DNA of 64,000 bases from NCBI RefSeq assembly GCF_905220415.1, contig NC_059538.1, forward strand, positions 8,122,001 through 8,186,000. Reading direction: 5' to 3'. The notes beneath the pieces are model-generated. The model worked only from the letters and a program-made list of their open reading frames with translations. It searched no databases and was not told the DNA's origin. This stretch comes from Colias croceus (lineage: Eukaryota; Arthropoda; Insecta; Lepidoptera; Pieridae). A program made the position numbers and the translations under genes. Below are positions 12,368 to 22,860 of the stretch, piece after piece. How positions within the stretch are numbered: the first letter of the stretch is position 1; each line of letters begins with the position of its first letter.

Positions 12368-12897
12368 ATAGTAAATGTATACCTTCAGTCTGGTAAAGGA
12401 TTGCGGAATATAAAAAGAAAACAAAATATTAATGTGGCCATGCACCACGTTGCATGTAAATAATTTATTGGTCCAAGTTACAAAGCGTGTTTCATCGAAA
12501 GATCTCACATTTTTCTAAGTTTTAATCTAATAGGAGCAGTCTCGCGGTTTAAGGGTGGTCTAGCGACATACATTTCATTTGACATTTTTTTGTATTTTTT
12601 TACAATGTCGCCAACCGATGATTTAAAGCAAGGTAAAAATAAATGTGTGCAACGTTTAACTCGTCACACAAAACGTGGACCCAAAATATGCAGGCATAGG
12701 AAGGACGAAACCAAAAATACTACAGTTATGGATGTAACAAACTAAATATGATTAAAACCCGAATATTTTGTCCAGCCCATGTTCTGTGTCCAGGTTCACA
12801 ACTTTGTACAATTGTATAAAAATAATAATAATAAGTTCGTTTTGGCAGAATCGTGTCCGAGCCGTGGGTAGGTAAAGCAGTCGGTCGATGTCGTTGT
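12368..12897. other. opsin 3' flank
   Basis: No conserved exon. It probably includes opsin 3' UTR on the minus strand. A 46-codon ORF at 12605-12745 (+) is noted but not supported as a gene. Confidence 0.45.
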
Positions 12898-14608
12898 TTA
12901 CGCAGATGGTTTTTCTTCGGTGCAAGCAGTCGCTGCGGATGCCACTGACCCAGTCTCCTCTGACGGGGATGGCTGGCAGGCCAGTGATGGGAACCTCTGG
13001 TATAGAGCAGCGCGGTATTTCGGGTGGCTGTAGGAATAGCATAATAGTTAGTTTACCATACATATAACTTATACTTCTATATTACTATTTCTTAGATAAT
13101 AATATGAATATTTACCTGATGCCATATACAATAGGATTGTACACGGCATTAGCTTTGGCAAATACGGAACCCCAGATGGTGCTGAGGGGGCTGATTGGCG
13201 CGGTTTCGAATACACCAGCGAAGTTGATCACCAGGTAGGGTGTCCATGCCATGAACCAAAGAGAGATGGTCATCAGTGCCACCTATTGAACAGTTTTTAT
13301 TTAATGGTCATTAAAAATAAGTAAGTAATAAAATTTTAATAATAACATTTATAAGTATTTTGAAATATTGCATATTGCATTTAAGCATATATTTATACCT
13401 TAGCCAGTTTGCACTCAGCGCTGGTGTTGGCCTGTTCAGAGGACCTGAGAGAAGCAACATTCATTTTTTTGGCCTGTTCCCTCATAGCCTTCTCGTGAGC
13501 AGCTACGGCCTGGACGATAAAGAAGTAAGAGTAGACGATGAGGGCCAGAGGCAAGAAGTAGCAGGCGATTGAGTAAGTAATGATGTAGATTTGGCTAAGC
13601 AGGTCCTTGCTGAGGTAGTCAGTTCCGCATGCGGTCATGTTTCCCTCAGGTACATATCTGTCAAAAGTTCAATATTTGATAACAATCAAAAACAATTGGA
13701 ACAGGTATAAATTATTAATTAATTCTTGAATGAAATAATTTTGTATAAAATGAAATAACCTGCTCCAGCCGAAGATGGGTGCCAGAGTCCATGCAAGTGA
13801 GAACGCCCAGACTCCAAAGATTTGCAGAAGTGCTCCATTGACGGTCAATGGTTTGGCAGCAATTCCTTTCACGATAACATTGTATCGATCGAAGGCAATT
13901 GCTGTCATAGTCCAAATTGAGACGCAACCGAATAATGAACCAAAGCAGGCATAGAACTGGCACGCTACAGGACCTGTAGGTATATAAATAATGATCAAAT
14001 ATAAATATTCAGAACTAATAACTAATAAATATGAACAGTATTATCCCTAAATTCTTACCGAAGACCCATGTTTGGTAGTAGCTGTTAATACACAAAGGCG
14101 GAGCCATCATTGCCATCATCAGGAAGTCGGAGAAAGCCAAGTTTACAACAAGCAGGTTTGAGGGGGTCTTCAGAGACTGAAATCAGAGAATGAATTATTA
14201 TATCGTAGTTAGTACACGATAATATAATGTCAACCAATATCTAAATAGGTATTTCAGGTTACCTTTGTAGTGGAGAAAATGTAAATAACCATGCCATTGC
14301 CCGTAACTGAAATGAACGCCAAAATGCAAATAGTGAAGCCTAGTAGTCCATACCATAGTGGGTTCATCGGTGGGAACTGATACCTGAGAATAACAATTTG
14401 AGTTATACATTTTTAATTTCGAAAACTGCATGCTAAAATGTTTGCATTCAGAGTTCGCATTTCCTTACCAGTGTGCATCAATCAGGTGTAGCATTTCGGG
14501 CAAGACTTTGTCGACAACTGTCTGGTTTGCGCTGTAAGCCTCTGCATGACCGCCCCATGTTTGCATGGCGGCAACGCCTGGTGCTGGGTCCATGCTGGTG
14601 ATTGCCAT
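12898..14608 (-). CDS. LWRh: long-wavelength-sensitive rhodopsin (LW opsin)
   Basis: Seven exons: 14608-14469, 14383-14263, 14176-14059, 13973-13760, 13657-13399, 13282-13116 and 13027-12898. They total 1149 nt, 382 residues, the usual lepidopteran LW opsin size. It is a seven-transmembrane Gq-coupled receptor of photoreceptor microvilli that binds retinal. Visible marks are N28 in NQT (N-glycosylation), GNGMVIYIF in TM1, NLAFSDF in TM2, DRY at 155-157, C131 and C208 as the likely disulfide, the insect cytoplasmic loop AKKMNVASLRSS, FMAWTPY in TM6, the chromophore lysine K327 in FAKANAVYNPIVY, and NPxxY at 333-337. The tail ends CTEEKPSA. The start MAITSMDPAPG matches LW opsins of moths. It is intact, with no frame breaks. 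The LW call rests on overall sequence; absorption maximum cannot be read. Confidence 0.97.
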
Positions 14609-14978
14609 TTTTACGAACTAAATTTCTTATTCTAAAAAACTGCAAGGTAAAAATTGTAATTAAAAATAGTTACTTTCACGTTATATTAGAAACAAAATGG
14701 AATACGATGAAAAAGGACTTCAAGTTTCTAGCGATGAACCCGAGTTATTGATGTAACTTTAAAAAATTGAAAAATAAAATTCTACCACCAAGTATTTTTT
14801 GACTCACTAAAATGTCCTACGAGGAAGGGCGGGAAGGTGGGTCGCCCCGAGATGGTTATTACCAAAAATACTGAAGAAAATCGCTTCACGAACTACTCCA
14901 GTCTTTAGTTTAACCAATCTCCGGCGGTTGCTGAGGTTGTGTTGCGGAGGCTACTCATATTTTGCCGTCCGCAGACCG

Positions 14979-15020
14979 CTTTTATAAGAAAACAAGGAGG
15001 ATTAACCCCACGACGTCACG
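14979..15020 (-). promoter_or_regulatory. likely opsin core promoter with TATA box, Otd-type and CRE-like sites
   Basis: About 370 bp upstream of the opsin ATG on its own strand there is TATAAAAG (14986-14979). Just upstream are a TAATCC word (14999-15004), the K50 homeodomain (Otd/Crx) core common in photoreceptor promoters, and TGACGTCG (CRE-like, about 15011-15018). The arrangement is seen in the sequence; function is inference. A spliced 5' UTR is possible given the distance to the ATG. Confidence 0.5.
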
Positions 15021-15179
15021 AAGAAAATCAATATTCATAATTAGATATAAGTTAAGTCTAAGACGGTGAATACATTATCTACTTATTCATACAACGTTTC
15101 GACAGGGACTCATTTCTAAGAAAACATTTTTTTCATGAATAGATAATTAAATAAATATTTGTCTAAATCTATATTTTAA

Positions 15180-15357
15180 TATATTATATAAATCTCGCGT
15201 TACAATGTTTGTCCTCAATGGACTCCTAAACCACTTAACCGATTATAATAAAATTCGCACACCATGTGCAGTTCGATCCAACTTGAGAGATAGGATAGTT
15301 TAAAATATCTCAAATCGTTTTAGAGAAAGCGGGCGAAGCCGCGGGTGGTAAGCTAGT
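15180..15357 (+). repeat. dispersed repeat (CACATGTGCAGTTCGATCC family), copy 1
   Basis: Contains TGGACTCCTAAACCACTTAA, CACACCATGTGCAGTTCGAT and a terminal GCGGGCGAAGCCGCGGGTGG..GCTAGT. A reverse-oriented copy is at 25016-25172. Confidence 0.75.
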
Positions 15358-17220
15358 TTGTTATAAATTACATATTTATGTTCAAAGTTAATAAACGCAA
15401 GTGTTTAACTAAGAAACTCATATAGTTGGTAGATTATTCCAGTATCAATTTCTTTCTTTTAACTATCTTGAAACGTTACCTATACCTACCTATAGTTACC
15501 ATACCAAATCTTGTACCTATATAGGTAAGTAGGTAACCATTTTTATAATTTTAAAAGTTTAGATTAAAGTTTGCAAATCTATTTATCGCCAATGTAATCA
15601 TAAATTATCGATATGTTTAACATACCTACCTATCAATGTTATCAATACCTACATATATAATAAAATTGTAAGTAGGTACCTACTATATATCTATATATAT
15701 ATATATAATAAAATTGTAAGTAGGTACTATATATCTACAACCATATAGCGACTAGGGAAAAGAAAAGCGAATCTAGCGAAAACTGGTGAAATTTTTAAAA
15801 ATACATTCCTGAGATTATTGTTTTACCAGATTATGCACTTTTAGCAGTTCATTCATTATTTCAATCATAATTATTGCTAACTAAGTATAGCTAAGATGTT
15901 TTCATATAATGCAGTTAGCAAGTACAGCCCTGCATTTCTTCAAGTACCCTACCCTACTTATGTATACGGACGTTATGGTTATAGAGGTAAAAAGGTATTC
16001 TTGTTAACTGGATTATGGTAACAAGAAAAATTATATTTTCTTTCATAGTTAGTTGATACTAGCACGCCGCACACGAGGGGTCGTTCCTAAAGTAATATTC
16101 GATTTCAAAATAATGTCGTAATTTTTACTTCATAATAACTAATAAGTAATTATAAAAATAATTGGAAATACCAATAATTTAAATGTAACTATTTTTTGTT
16201 GTATTATATATGGAAAAAATAATATAGCTTGATATATATTTACTGATTATTCATCATCGTTATCATCTATTATTCTTTTTTACAAGGAAGACTACACTAA
16301 ATTAGTGTCGTCTTTTTTTGTCTACTTTATATAAATGACATTTTGCTTTTTCTTTTATAAATCCAGCTCCTTGGGAATTTTGGGATCAAAAGAAAGAAGG
16401 CATAGGAAGGCTTTTTATTTACATATATTTTATCCTAACTATTAACTACAAACTCGTTTTTCGAATCTGAAAGATAGTTTAAATATGCTTATATGTAATA
16501 TCAAATATGCACATGCAAAAGTCTGTCTATCCGTTTGTCGGTTTTATTATGGCCAACTGCTGAACTGATTTTTATGAAATTGGAATATCTAAAGGATATC
16601 TCGTCAAGTTGTTTATTGTAAAGTTTCCATTTGTTACCCACGAACTTCCCGATTGATCTTAGTTTTAAGTTTTTACCATATTTTAAGCATTAAAGGGTTT
16701 TTCTTCATCGTCATCGTAAGTCAATCTGGGACAAGCGAACAATATCTATGTATATAAATTACAAATTTCTTTTATATACCGCTGCTTCATTGGCGTAGTA
16801 GCGCAGTCACATAAGCTACCTACTTAGCTAGTATAGTTAAGCCTAAATACAAACATATTCTTACAAACTTATTTAGCGTAATTACTAATTAGTAATTAGG
16901 ACTATTGAAACCTCATTACAATGTCAAGTCATAATTTGTTAAATCTCTTGTTTTCGGTAAGTAATTGTAATTCCTACTTATATCTTGTATGTATACTATT
17001 ATATTATTATCTGTGCTTATATTAATTTTAACGTAAGCGAAGTCAATTAATATGGATGGGTACAAATATTTAAGTCTTGGTTAATCCGGACAGAGTAGTA
17101 TGTATATTACCCTAGAAAACATTGAAAACAATTACTGTGAAATGCATATTTTATTTGAAGGAGTCTGGAGTAGTAAGTACGGGCACATAAACTATATTTT
17201 ATTAAAATTCAAGTAAATCT
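15358..17220. other. intergenic AT-rich DNA
   Basis: No exon supported. It contains AT microsatellite-like runs near 15690-15740 and a degraded repeat fragment near 16500-16680. Nothing else recognised. Confidence 0.5.
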
Positions 17221-17221
17221 A

Positions 17222-18029
17222 TCCTACTAATATTATAAATGCGAAAGTTTGTATGGATGTTTGTTACTCTTTCACGTAAAAACTACTGAACCGATTACAA
17301 TGAAATTTAGCACACATATAACAAAAAAAACATATAAAAAAAAAATCTTTAATTTTATTGACTTAGTTATAATAATTAATTTAATATGTGATTTTTTTTT
17401 ACTGTCTCTATAAACTTTATTTTATTTGTTAAAAACGACATTGGAATGTATTGAAAATATAATAAGCCTCATAATGAACTCTCACATTATTCACACATAC
17501 ATAGTTACGCACATACAAACACACACACACACACACACACCCACACCCTACCTACACTACGTCTTCAAAATACATTTTTTTTCTTTAATTCTATAAAATA
17601 CTAACTAGTCAAATAATTATTTTGATTGTATTAATTGTTTTAATTGTCTTAATTATTCTATTTGCTAAATATTATGGAACTAATTTTTTTTAAATATTAT
17701 TTTATTTTAGTATTATTTTTCATCTGTCAACATTGTAAAAATTTTCTTTTGTAACTAATTAATATTGAACTATTCTGATGTAATGTATCGGGAAGGCACA
17801 GACTCCTGAAACACAGCGAAAGCTATATTGGGAGTCTGGGGTCTATATTCTGATGTAAGGAAGCTTGTTCAATAAATGATTTTTATTTTATTTTTTATTT
17901 TATTTTTTTATATAGAGGGTAACTTGGATTAACACATAGGATAGTTTTTATCCCGGAAATCCCACGGGAACGGGAACTATGCGGGTTTTCCTTTGCAAAC
18001 GCGGGCGAAGCCGCGGGCGGAAATCTAGT
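17222..18029 (+). repeat. SINE-like repeat (GCGGGCGAAGC family) split by a LINE insertion
   Basis: The left half 17222-17320 (ATTATAAATGCGAAAGTTTG to TTTAGCACACATATA) and right half 17910-18029 (ATATAGAGGGTAAC to CGGGCGGAAATCTAGTA) are two halves of one repeat. The interruption is 17321-17909, flanked by ATATA duplications. Confidence 0.75.
17321..17909 (+). mobile_element. 5'-truncated LINE-type insertion inside a SINE-like repeat
   Basis: It is bounded by ATATA at 17316-17320 and 17910-17914. It ends with AATAAATGATTTTTATTTTA and a T-rich tail, and it contains a CA microsatellite (about 17516-17540). The 3' region (GGGAAGGCACAGACTCCTGA ... TTCAATAAATGATTTT) looks like a non-LTR retrotransposon 3' end. 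No coding part remains. Confidence 0.6.
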
Positions 18030-18218
18030 ACTACTATAAAGCTGAAGAGTTGGTAGTTTGTTTGAATGCGCTAATCACGGAAACTACGGGTCCGATTTGA
18101 AAATTTCTTACGGTGTTAGATAGCCCATTTATCGAGGAAGGCTATAATTACCTATATCATCTCGCTAAGACCAACAGGAGCGGAGCACATTGGATAAAAC
18201 CGCGGAGCACAGCTAGTA
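18030..18218. repeat. SINE-like repeat (ATAAAGCTGAAGAGTT family), copy 2
   Basis: Shares CTATAAAGCTGAAGAGTT, GCGCTAATCA, CCATTTATCGAGGAAGGCTA and GCTAAGACCAACAGGAGCG with 1444-1657. It directly abuts the preceding repeat. Confidence 0.75.
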
Positions 18219-18590
18219 ATAAGATACGAAAGTTTTAATACGTAACTCTTTATATGTTCTGTGCCTAATTCCATACCTTTCACCCATAGGGATTGTTTCT
18301 TTGAAAGCGTTTCTGTATCTGTACTGGCGGTTGAACCTGGATTAATTATTTTCAATTTCCAGAGATGTATTTCTGTTGCTGCTTTAAAAAAATAAAGTTT
18401 GAACAACGGTTGGCAGTCACAGTGCATTATTTTTTTTGCAGTTGTTCCATATTATCTGCCCGGAAAGCAAGTAAAATTAAAAACTCGTCATCAAAGATCG
18501 GATATAAGGTCCAATAATCTAAGAATTATTAAGTAGGTACGCAAATATCAAATTACCGTCTTTGATATGATTATTTTTGTAACTCTGTGA

Positions 18591-18706
18591 ACGCAACGGA
18601 TTTTGATGCGGTTTTTTTTAATAGTAGTGATTTATGAGGTTTTAGTATATAATTTATTAGGTTTTAGACCAAGCGGGCGAAGCCGCGGGCGGTAAGCTAG
18701 TAGGTA
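18591..18706 (+). repeat. dispersed repeat, copy 1 of an inverted pair
   Basis: Contains GGATTTTGATGCGGTTTTTT, TTATTAGGTTTTAGACCAAG and CGGGCGAAGCCGCGGGCGG. The reverse-complement copy is at 19372-19557. Confidence 0.7.
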
Positions 18707-19371
18707 ATATGTTAGTATGGGGATATTGCCGCGCTTCGACATTATAATACATGTAGATTCTAAAGTACTGCGATGACCACTCAAGAACTTTGCATGAAGT
18801 TTAAGCATATTATAAAGCATATATTTAATGATCTTTAAAACAAATAAAAATACGCAAAGTTTGTAAAAAATGACAAAGAAAAATATTTTTTTATTTTTCT
18901 AAGGAATTTAAATATAAAGTCGAAATTCTAAATATGAGCATAAAAAGTTTATTTCATGGGGTATATTATTCAGTCATCAATTTATTTAAAAATTACTTTT
19001 CTTGAGCTGATAGGTAATTACATTCAAAGTCCCCCATACCTCGCGCTTACTGACATCTTCAAAGACCTGTATTTTGAAAACTAAGCTTCTAAATGCAAAA
19101 ATTTTTCGTATACATACCGAGGATATATACAGGTGTAACATACCAAAATATAACCGAAATCTGAGACCTGACCCTGAAATCTGTGTCCGCTTGGCGTGAA
19201 ATGCCCCTAATATTACATAGTGGGAAGATATTATCGTCTAGATACAGGCTCGGCCTAGTTGAGACGATAATGTCCATAGTTTTAAGTATTGTGCTTATAT
19301 AAAATGAGTGACATACACAGTGTTATTGAAGGTATGGATAAATAAAGTTTTTTATTATTATTTATTACCTA
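18707..19371. other. spacer between inverted repeats
   Basis: AT-rich DNA without supported gene or named element. Confidence 0.4.
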
Positions 19372-19557
19372 CTAGCTTACCGCCCGCGGCTTCGCCCGCT
19401 TGGTCTAAAACCTAATAAATTATATACTAAAACCTCTTTAATCACTCTATCTATTAAAAAAAACCGCATCAAAATCCGTTGCGTAGTTTTAAAGATTTAA
19501 GCATACAAAGGGACATAGGGACAGAGAAAGCGACTTTGTTTTATACTATGTAGTGAT
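19372..19557 (-). repeat. dispersed repeat, copy 2 of the inverted pair
   Basis: Reverse complement of 18591-18706, with a fuller 5' part (CCGTTGCGTAGTTTTAAAGA, CATAGGGACAGAGAAAGCGA). Confidence 0.7.
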
Positions 19558-19887
19558 TAGGTACCTATTCTGTGCCGCGCGGTATCACCCGCGTTGGCAC
19601 TCGTGGAAAAGCATTTTTTTTTTCTTTCTTTTTGTTTGTTTTCTATTTACTTGACTCATTTTTGTTTTTGGTGCCAAATAAATGAGTTTGAGGTTAGTCT
19701 AACTCTAAGTGCTATTTTGATTCATAAGCTATATCCCTGCCAAGAATCATCATTCTGAGATTTATCATCGGAATTTAGAATTGAGTTTACTCAAATCTCG
19801 ATTATAATACAATGATGGAAATCACATTAGACTACAATATTTAAATTAAAATACAGTGAATTCCTACCTACTTGCTACTTTATTCAA

Positions 19888-20120
19888 CTAGATTTCCGGC
19901 CGCGGATTCGCCCGCGTTTTCAAAGGAAAACCCGCATAGTTCCCGTTCCCGTGGGATTTCCGGGATTGCGTCATTTCCCGGGATAAAAAGTAGCCTATGT
20001 CCTATCTCGGGTATCAAAATATCTCCATACCAAATTTCATGAAAATTGGTACAGTAGTTAAGGCGTGATTGAGTAACAGACAGGCAAGAGTTACTTTCAC
20101 ATTTATAATAATAGTAGGGA
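19888..20120 (-). repeat. dispersed SINE-like repeat (CTGT/GCGGGCGAAGC family)
   Basis: ACTAGATTTCCGGCCGCGG at one end, CCCGTGGGATTTCCGGGAT in the middle, and a degraded CAGACAGG tract at the other end. It ends about 140 bp from the RpL8 stop codon. Confidence 0.85.
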
Positions 20121-20258
20121 TTGAAATTCAATGCAATCTAAATATGTAATTTAATAATTTAACAGTAATGTATTCTATAGCTAACACATTTTAAGAATTT
20201 GGTTGTAAAATAAAAAGGCAAAAATTTGATTCTTTTTTTAATTTGTATAAAGTTACAT

Positions 20259-22130
20259 TTACGTCTCCTTCTTGGTTTCTGTCTTGCCACCACGAATTCT
20301 TCCGGTCCTGCGGGCGGCGATGAGACCAACCTTGCGACCAGCGGATGTTCCTCTCTTGACAGTCGAAGCCTTACCTGTAATTAAGAAGTACAAATATTTA
20401 GTCCAAATAATTTCAATTGGCATTTATATTCTTGTGCAGTTGTCAAGTGTGGTAAATCCAACCACCTCATTTGATGTATTCTCAAGGTGGTAATGTTTTT
20501 TCTAAGTACATCCTATTTACTCTATTATTAAATGCTTCATTGACGAATCTATCATACATCAGTAAAAGTATAATGTTGATCCACAATGTTAGGAACATTT
20601 ATACAAATATTATTCATTGTTTTATTTTATCACGCGACACAATTTTTATTTTATCAAATAAAATCACAATACTCATAGCATGGCCGTTTTTCTTAAACAT
20701 TACATTTTATAGAAAATCAAGAGATGCATAAATATGAGCAATAGCAGTAGAACATATACTAAAGATATTCTTAGGGATATTTTATTACTGTCAGTTAAGT
20801 TCAATATACTATTTGTAATTTACTTGACATAATATCAAACAATCAATTATTTTAACTCTTTCCAATACTCACAATAAATAAGCAACCAAATTGTGAATAG
20901 TCAACTTAAATTTTAGATTTTATCAGCTATCATAAAATGACTAAAAACTTACCAATATGTTGATGGTTACCACCACCGTGGGGATGCTCCACAGGGTTCA
21001 TGGACACACCACGCACGTACGGCCAGCAGTTACGCTTAACCTTGTATTTGTGGTAGGCACGACCAGCCTTCAAGATGGGCTTGTCAATACGACCACCGCC
21101 AGCAACAATGCCTGCAAATTTGAACACTTAAGCATCCAGCTCCTATGCTTTCCTATGTAAAACATTTGTAAAAATTCCTCAGAAAGAGCCTCTGTGTAAT
21201 CATTAAACATTTCAGAGTAGGTAAGTGAAAGTCATCATGTTCCTCAATTTTACATTGATGGGATTATATGTGAAATACTTAATCATCTGTAATCCTGTGA
21301 GATAAATTGAATGTTACACAGCATAATTTTAAATGTTACTCACCAACCATTCCTCTGTTGCTTGAAGGCAACACTTTTTTGGCTCCAGAGGGCAGCTTAA
21401 CTCTGGTGCGCTTAGCATCAGGGTTGTGGCCGATAACTGTGGCAAAGTTACCAGATGCACGGGCTAGCCGGCCCCTGTCACCCATTTTTTCTTCGAGGTT
21501 ACATACAATGGTACCCTCAGGCATGGCTCCAACGGGCATAACATTTCCTGTAAGGTATATTTTGTTTTAATGTAAATAATAGAATGTGTTTATATAAAGA
21601 AATTAATTGAACATCAGAAAGAGCCTCTTTGTAATCATTCACAATCAGGGTAGGTAAGGAAGTCATCACAACAAACAAATCTCATAGTTTTTAATTTTTA
21701 CTTATCATTTCAAGGCAAAAAGATAATTGAGAAACACATTATAGTTCGACTTACCAACTTCAAGTGTAGCCTTCTTTCCGCAGTATACAAATTGACCAGT
21801 GTACAGACCTTCAGGTGCAATGAAAAGTTCTTTACGGGTCTTGAACTTGTACGGGTCACGGAAGTGAACAACCGCTAATGGTGCACCACGACCAGGATCG
21901 TGAATGATGTCCTAAAATTATTGATACCAAATAATTTTTCAAATCATGCATGCATGTGTACAGTATAGTAAATACGGTTAAAAGAAATATACCTTTACGA
22001 CTCCCTTGATATAACCATGGCGTTCAGCATAATCCAACGAACGGAGTTTAGGGGCACCTTTTCGCTTCTTGGTGTGCGATACGAAAACTGAACCGGCACC
22101 TTTACGCTGCGCACGAATCACACGACCCAT
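20259..22130 (-). CDS. RpL8: 60S ribosomal protein L8 (uL2)
   Basis: Five exons: 22130-21993, 21911-21755, 21547-21344, 21111-20953 and 20374-20259. The total is 774 nt, 257 residues, identical in length to the human protein. uL2 is a core large-subunit protein next to the peptidyl transferase centre. The N-terminus MGRVIRAQRKGAGSVF and the near-invariant C-terminal loop HPHGGGNHQHIGK, with the conserved histidine contacting 23S/28S rRNA, are both present. The end is GGKTETKKET. No frame break is seen and codon use is GC-richer than in neighbouring genes, as expected for high expression. Introns 2 and 3 each contain a candidate box C/D snoRNA on the host strand. Intron 4 is the longest (578 bp). 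Confidence is very high. Confidence 0.98.
21175..21243 (-). ncRNA. candidate box C/D snoRNA in RpL8 intron 3
   Basis: Read on the host strand: C box ATGATGA (21238-21232), a CTTACCTACT guide-like stretch before an internal CTGA (D'), a C'-like TTAATGATTA, then AGAGGCTCTTT immediately before the D box CTGA (21182-21179). The block is about 75% identical to a block in the neighbouring intron while the rest of the two introns is unrelated. No clear terminal stem was seen. Ribosomal protein introns are usual snoRNA hosts. The target is not identified. Confidence 0.65.
21610..21673 (-). ncRNA. candidate box C/D snoRNA in RpL8 intron 2 (paralogue)
   Basis: Host-strand C box GTGATGA (21669-21663), CTTACCTACC before an internal CTGA, a TGAATGATTA C'-like box, and AGAGGCTCTTT directly before the D box CTGA (21617-21614). 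Both guide-like segments match those of 21175-21243, so the two look like paralogues with the same targets. Confidence 0.65.
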
Positions 22131-22544
22131 TGTAACGTTTCAGCCCTCACTGTAAATGTTTAGCACCATTGAAGGAATAATATAAACACAGTTTATTTGT
22201 AAACTGGTAAGCAATGCATATTTTAAATTCAAAAAGTAAAAATTAAACAAATACATTGTGATTTCAATAGATGCAAAACAGAATCTAAAAATTTACGTAC
22301 ACTCTCGCTGAGGGAAACTTTTGAAAGAACAATAAGAAAATGACTTATGACTAATGACATTGACAGGTTGACAAGAGATGCACCAACCACAGACTAAACA
22401 TACAAAGGTTCGCCAAAAACTGGATACAGATGTTCTATAAAATATAATTTTTGTTTTAGTTGTAACCGCAATGGAATAATCCACAGGAATAATCTAACAG
22501 TTTTACATATTTTTTATATGCAAATATATTATATCAATCATCAA
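22131..22544. other. RpL8 promoter-side flank
   Basis: Holds the RpL8 5' UTR (likely spliced) and promoter. A pyrimidine-rich TOP-like start could not be fixed. No other gene seen. Confidence 0.4.
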
Positions 22545-22860
22545 TTTACTTAAATAAATAAATATTTCAGGACATTTTTCACACACGGCTCGATCTGTAA
22601 GCTTCCTAAGGAAGCTAAAGCTTGTGTTTTGGAAACCAAATGGCTGATAAACATACCTACATAATATATAATTTAAAATAAATGCTTACATATTATTAAC
22701 ACCCAGACTCAGAGCAGACATCGAGGTTCATCACACCTGGTTGGGAATCGAATCCACGGGCCACAACCACAGCCACGACGGACGACCACTTGCTTGGAAG
22801 GCAGCGTCAAGTCAATCGTCTTTACCAAACGGTCAGCTAGGATATAAAAAAAATTAACTG
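22545..22860 (-). repeat. tRNA-derived SINE with LINE-like tail
   Basis: On the minus strand a TAGCTGACCGTTTGG segment resembles a pol III A box, and GGATTCGATTCCC, about 85 bp later, resembles a B box. The following region (GAGTCTGGGTGTTAATA to TTATTTATTTAAG) resembles LINE 3' UTR sequence. The call rests on these motifs only. Confidence 0.5.

Noticed and set aside
12605..12745. 46-codon basic ORF (MSPTDDLKQGKNKCVQR...) on the plus strand
   Set aside because: Short, no recognisable similarity, in the opsin 3' flank. An ORF of this size is expected by chance.
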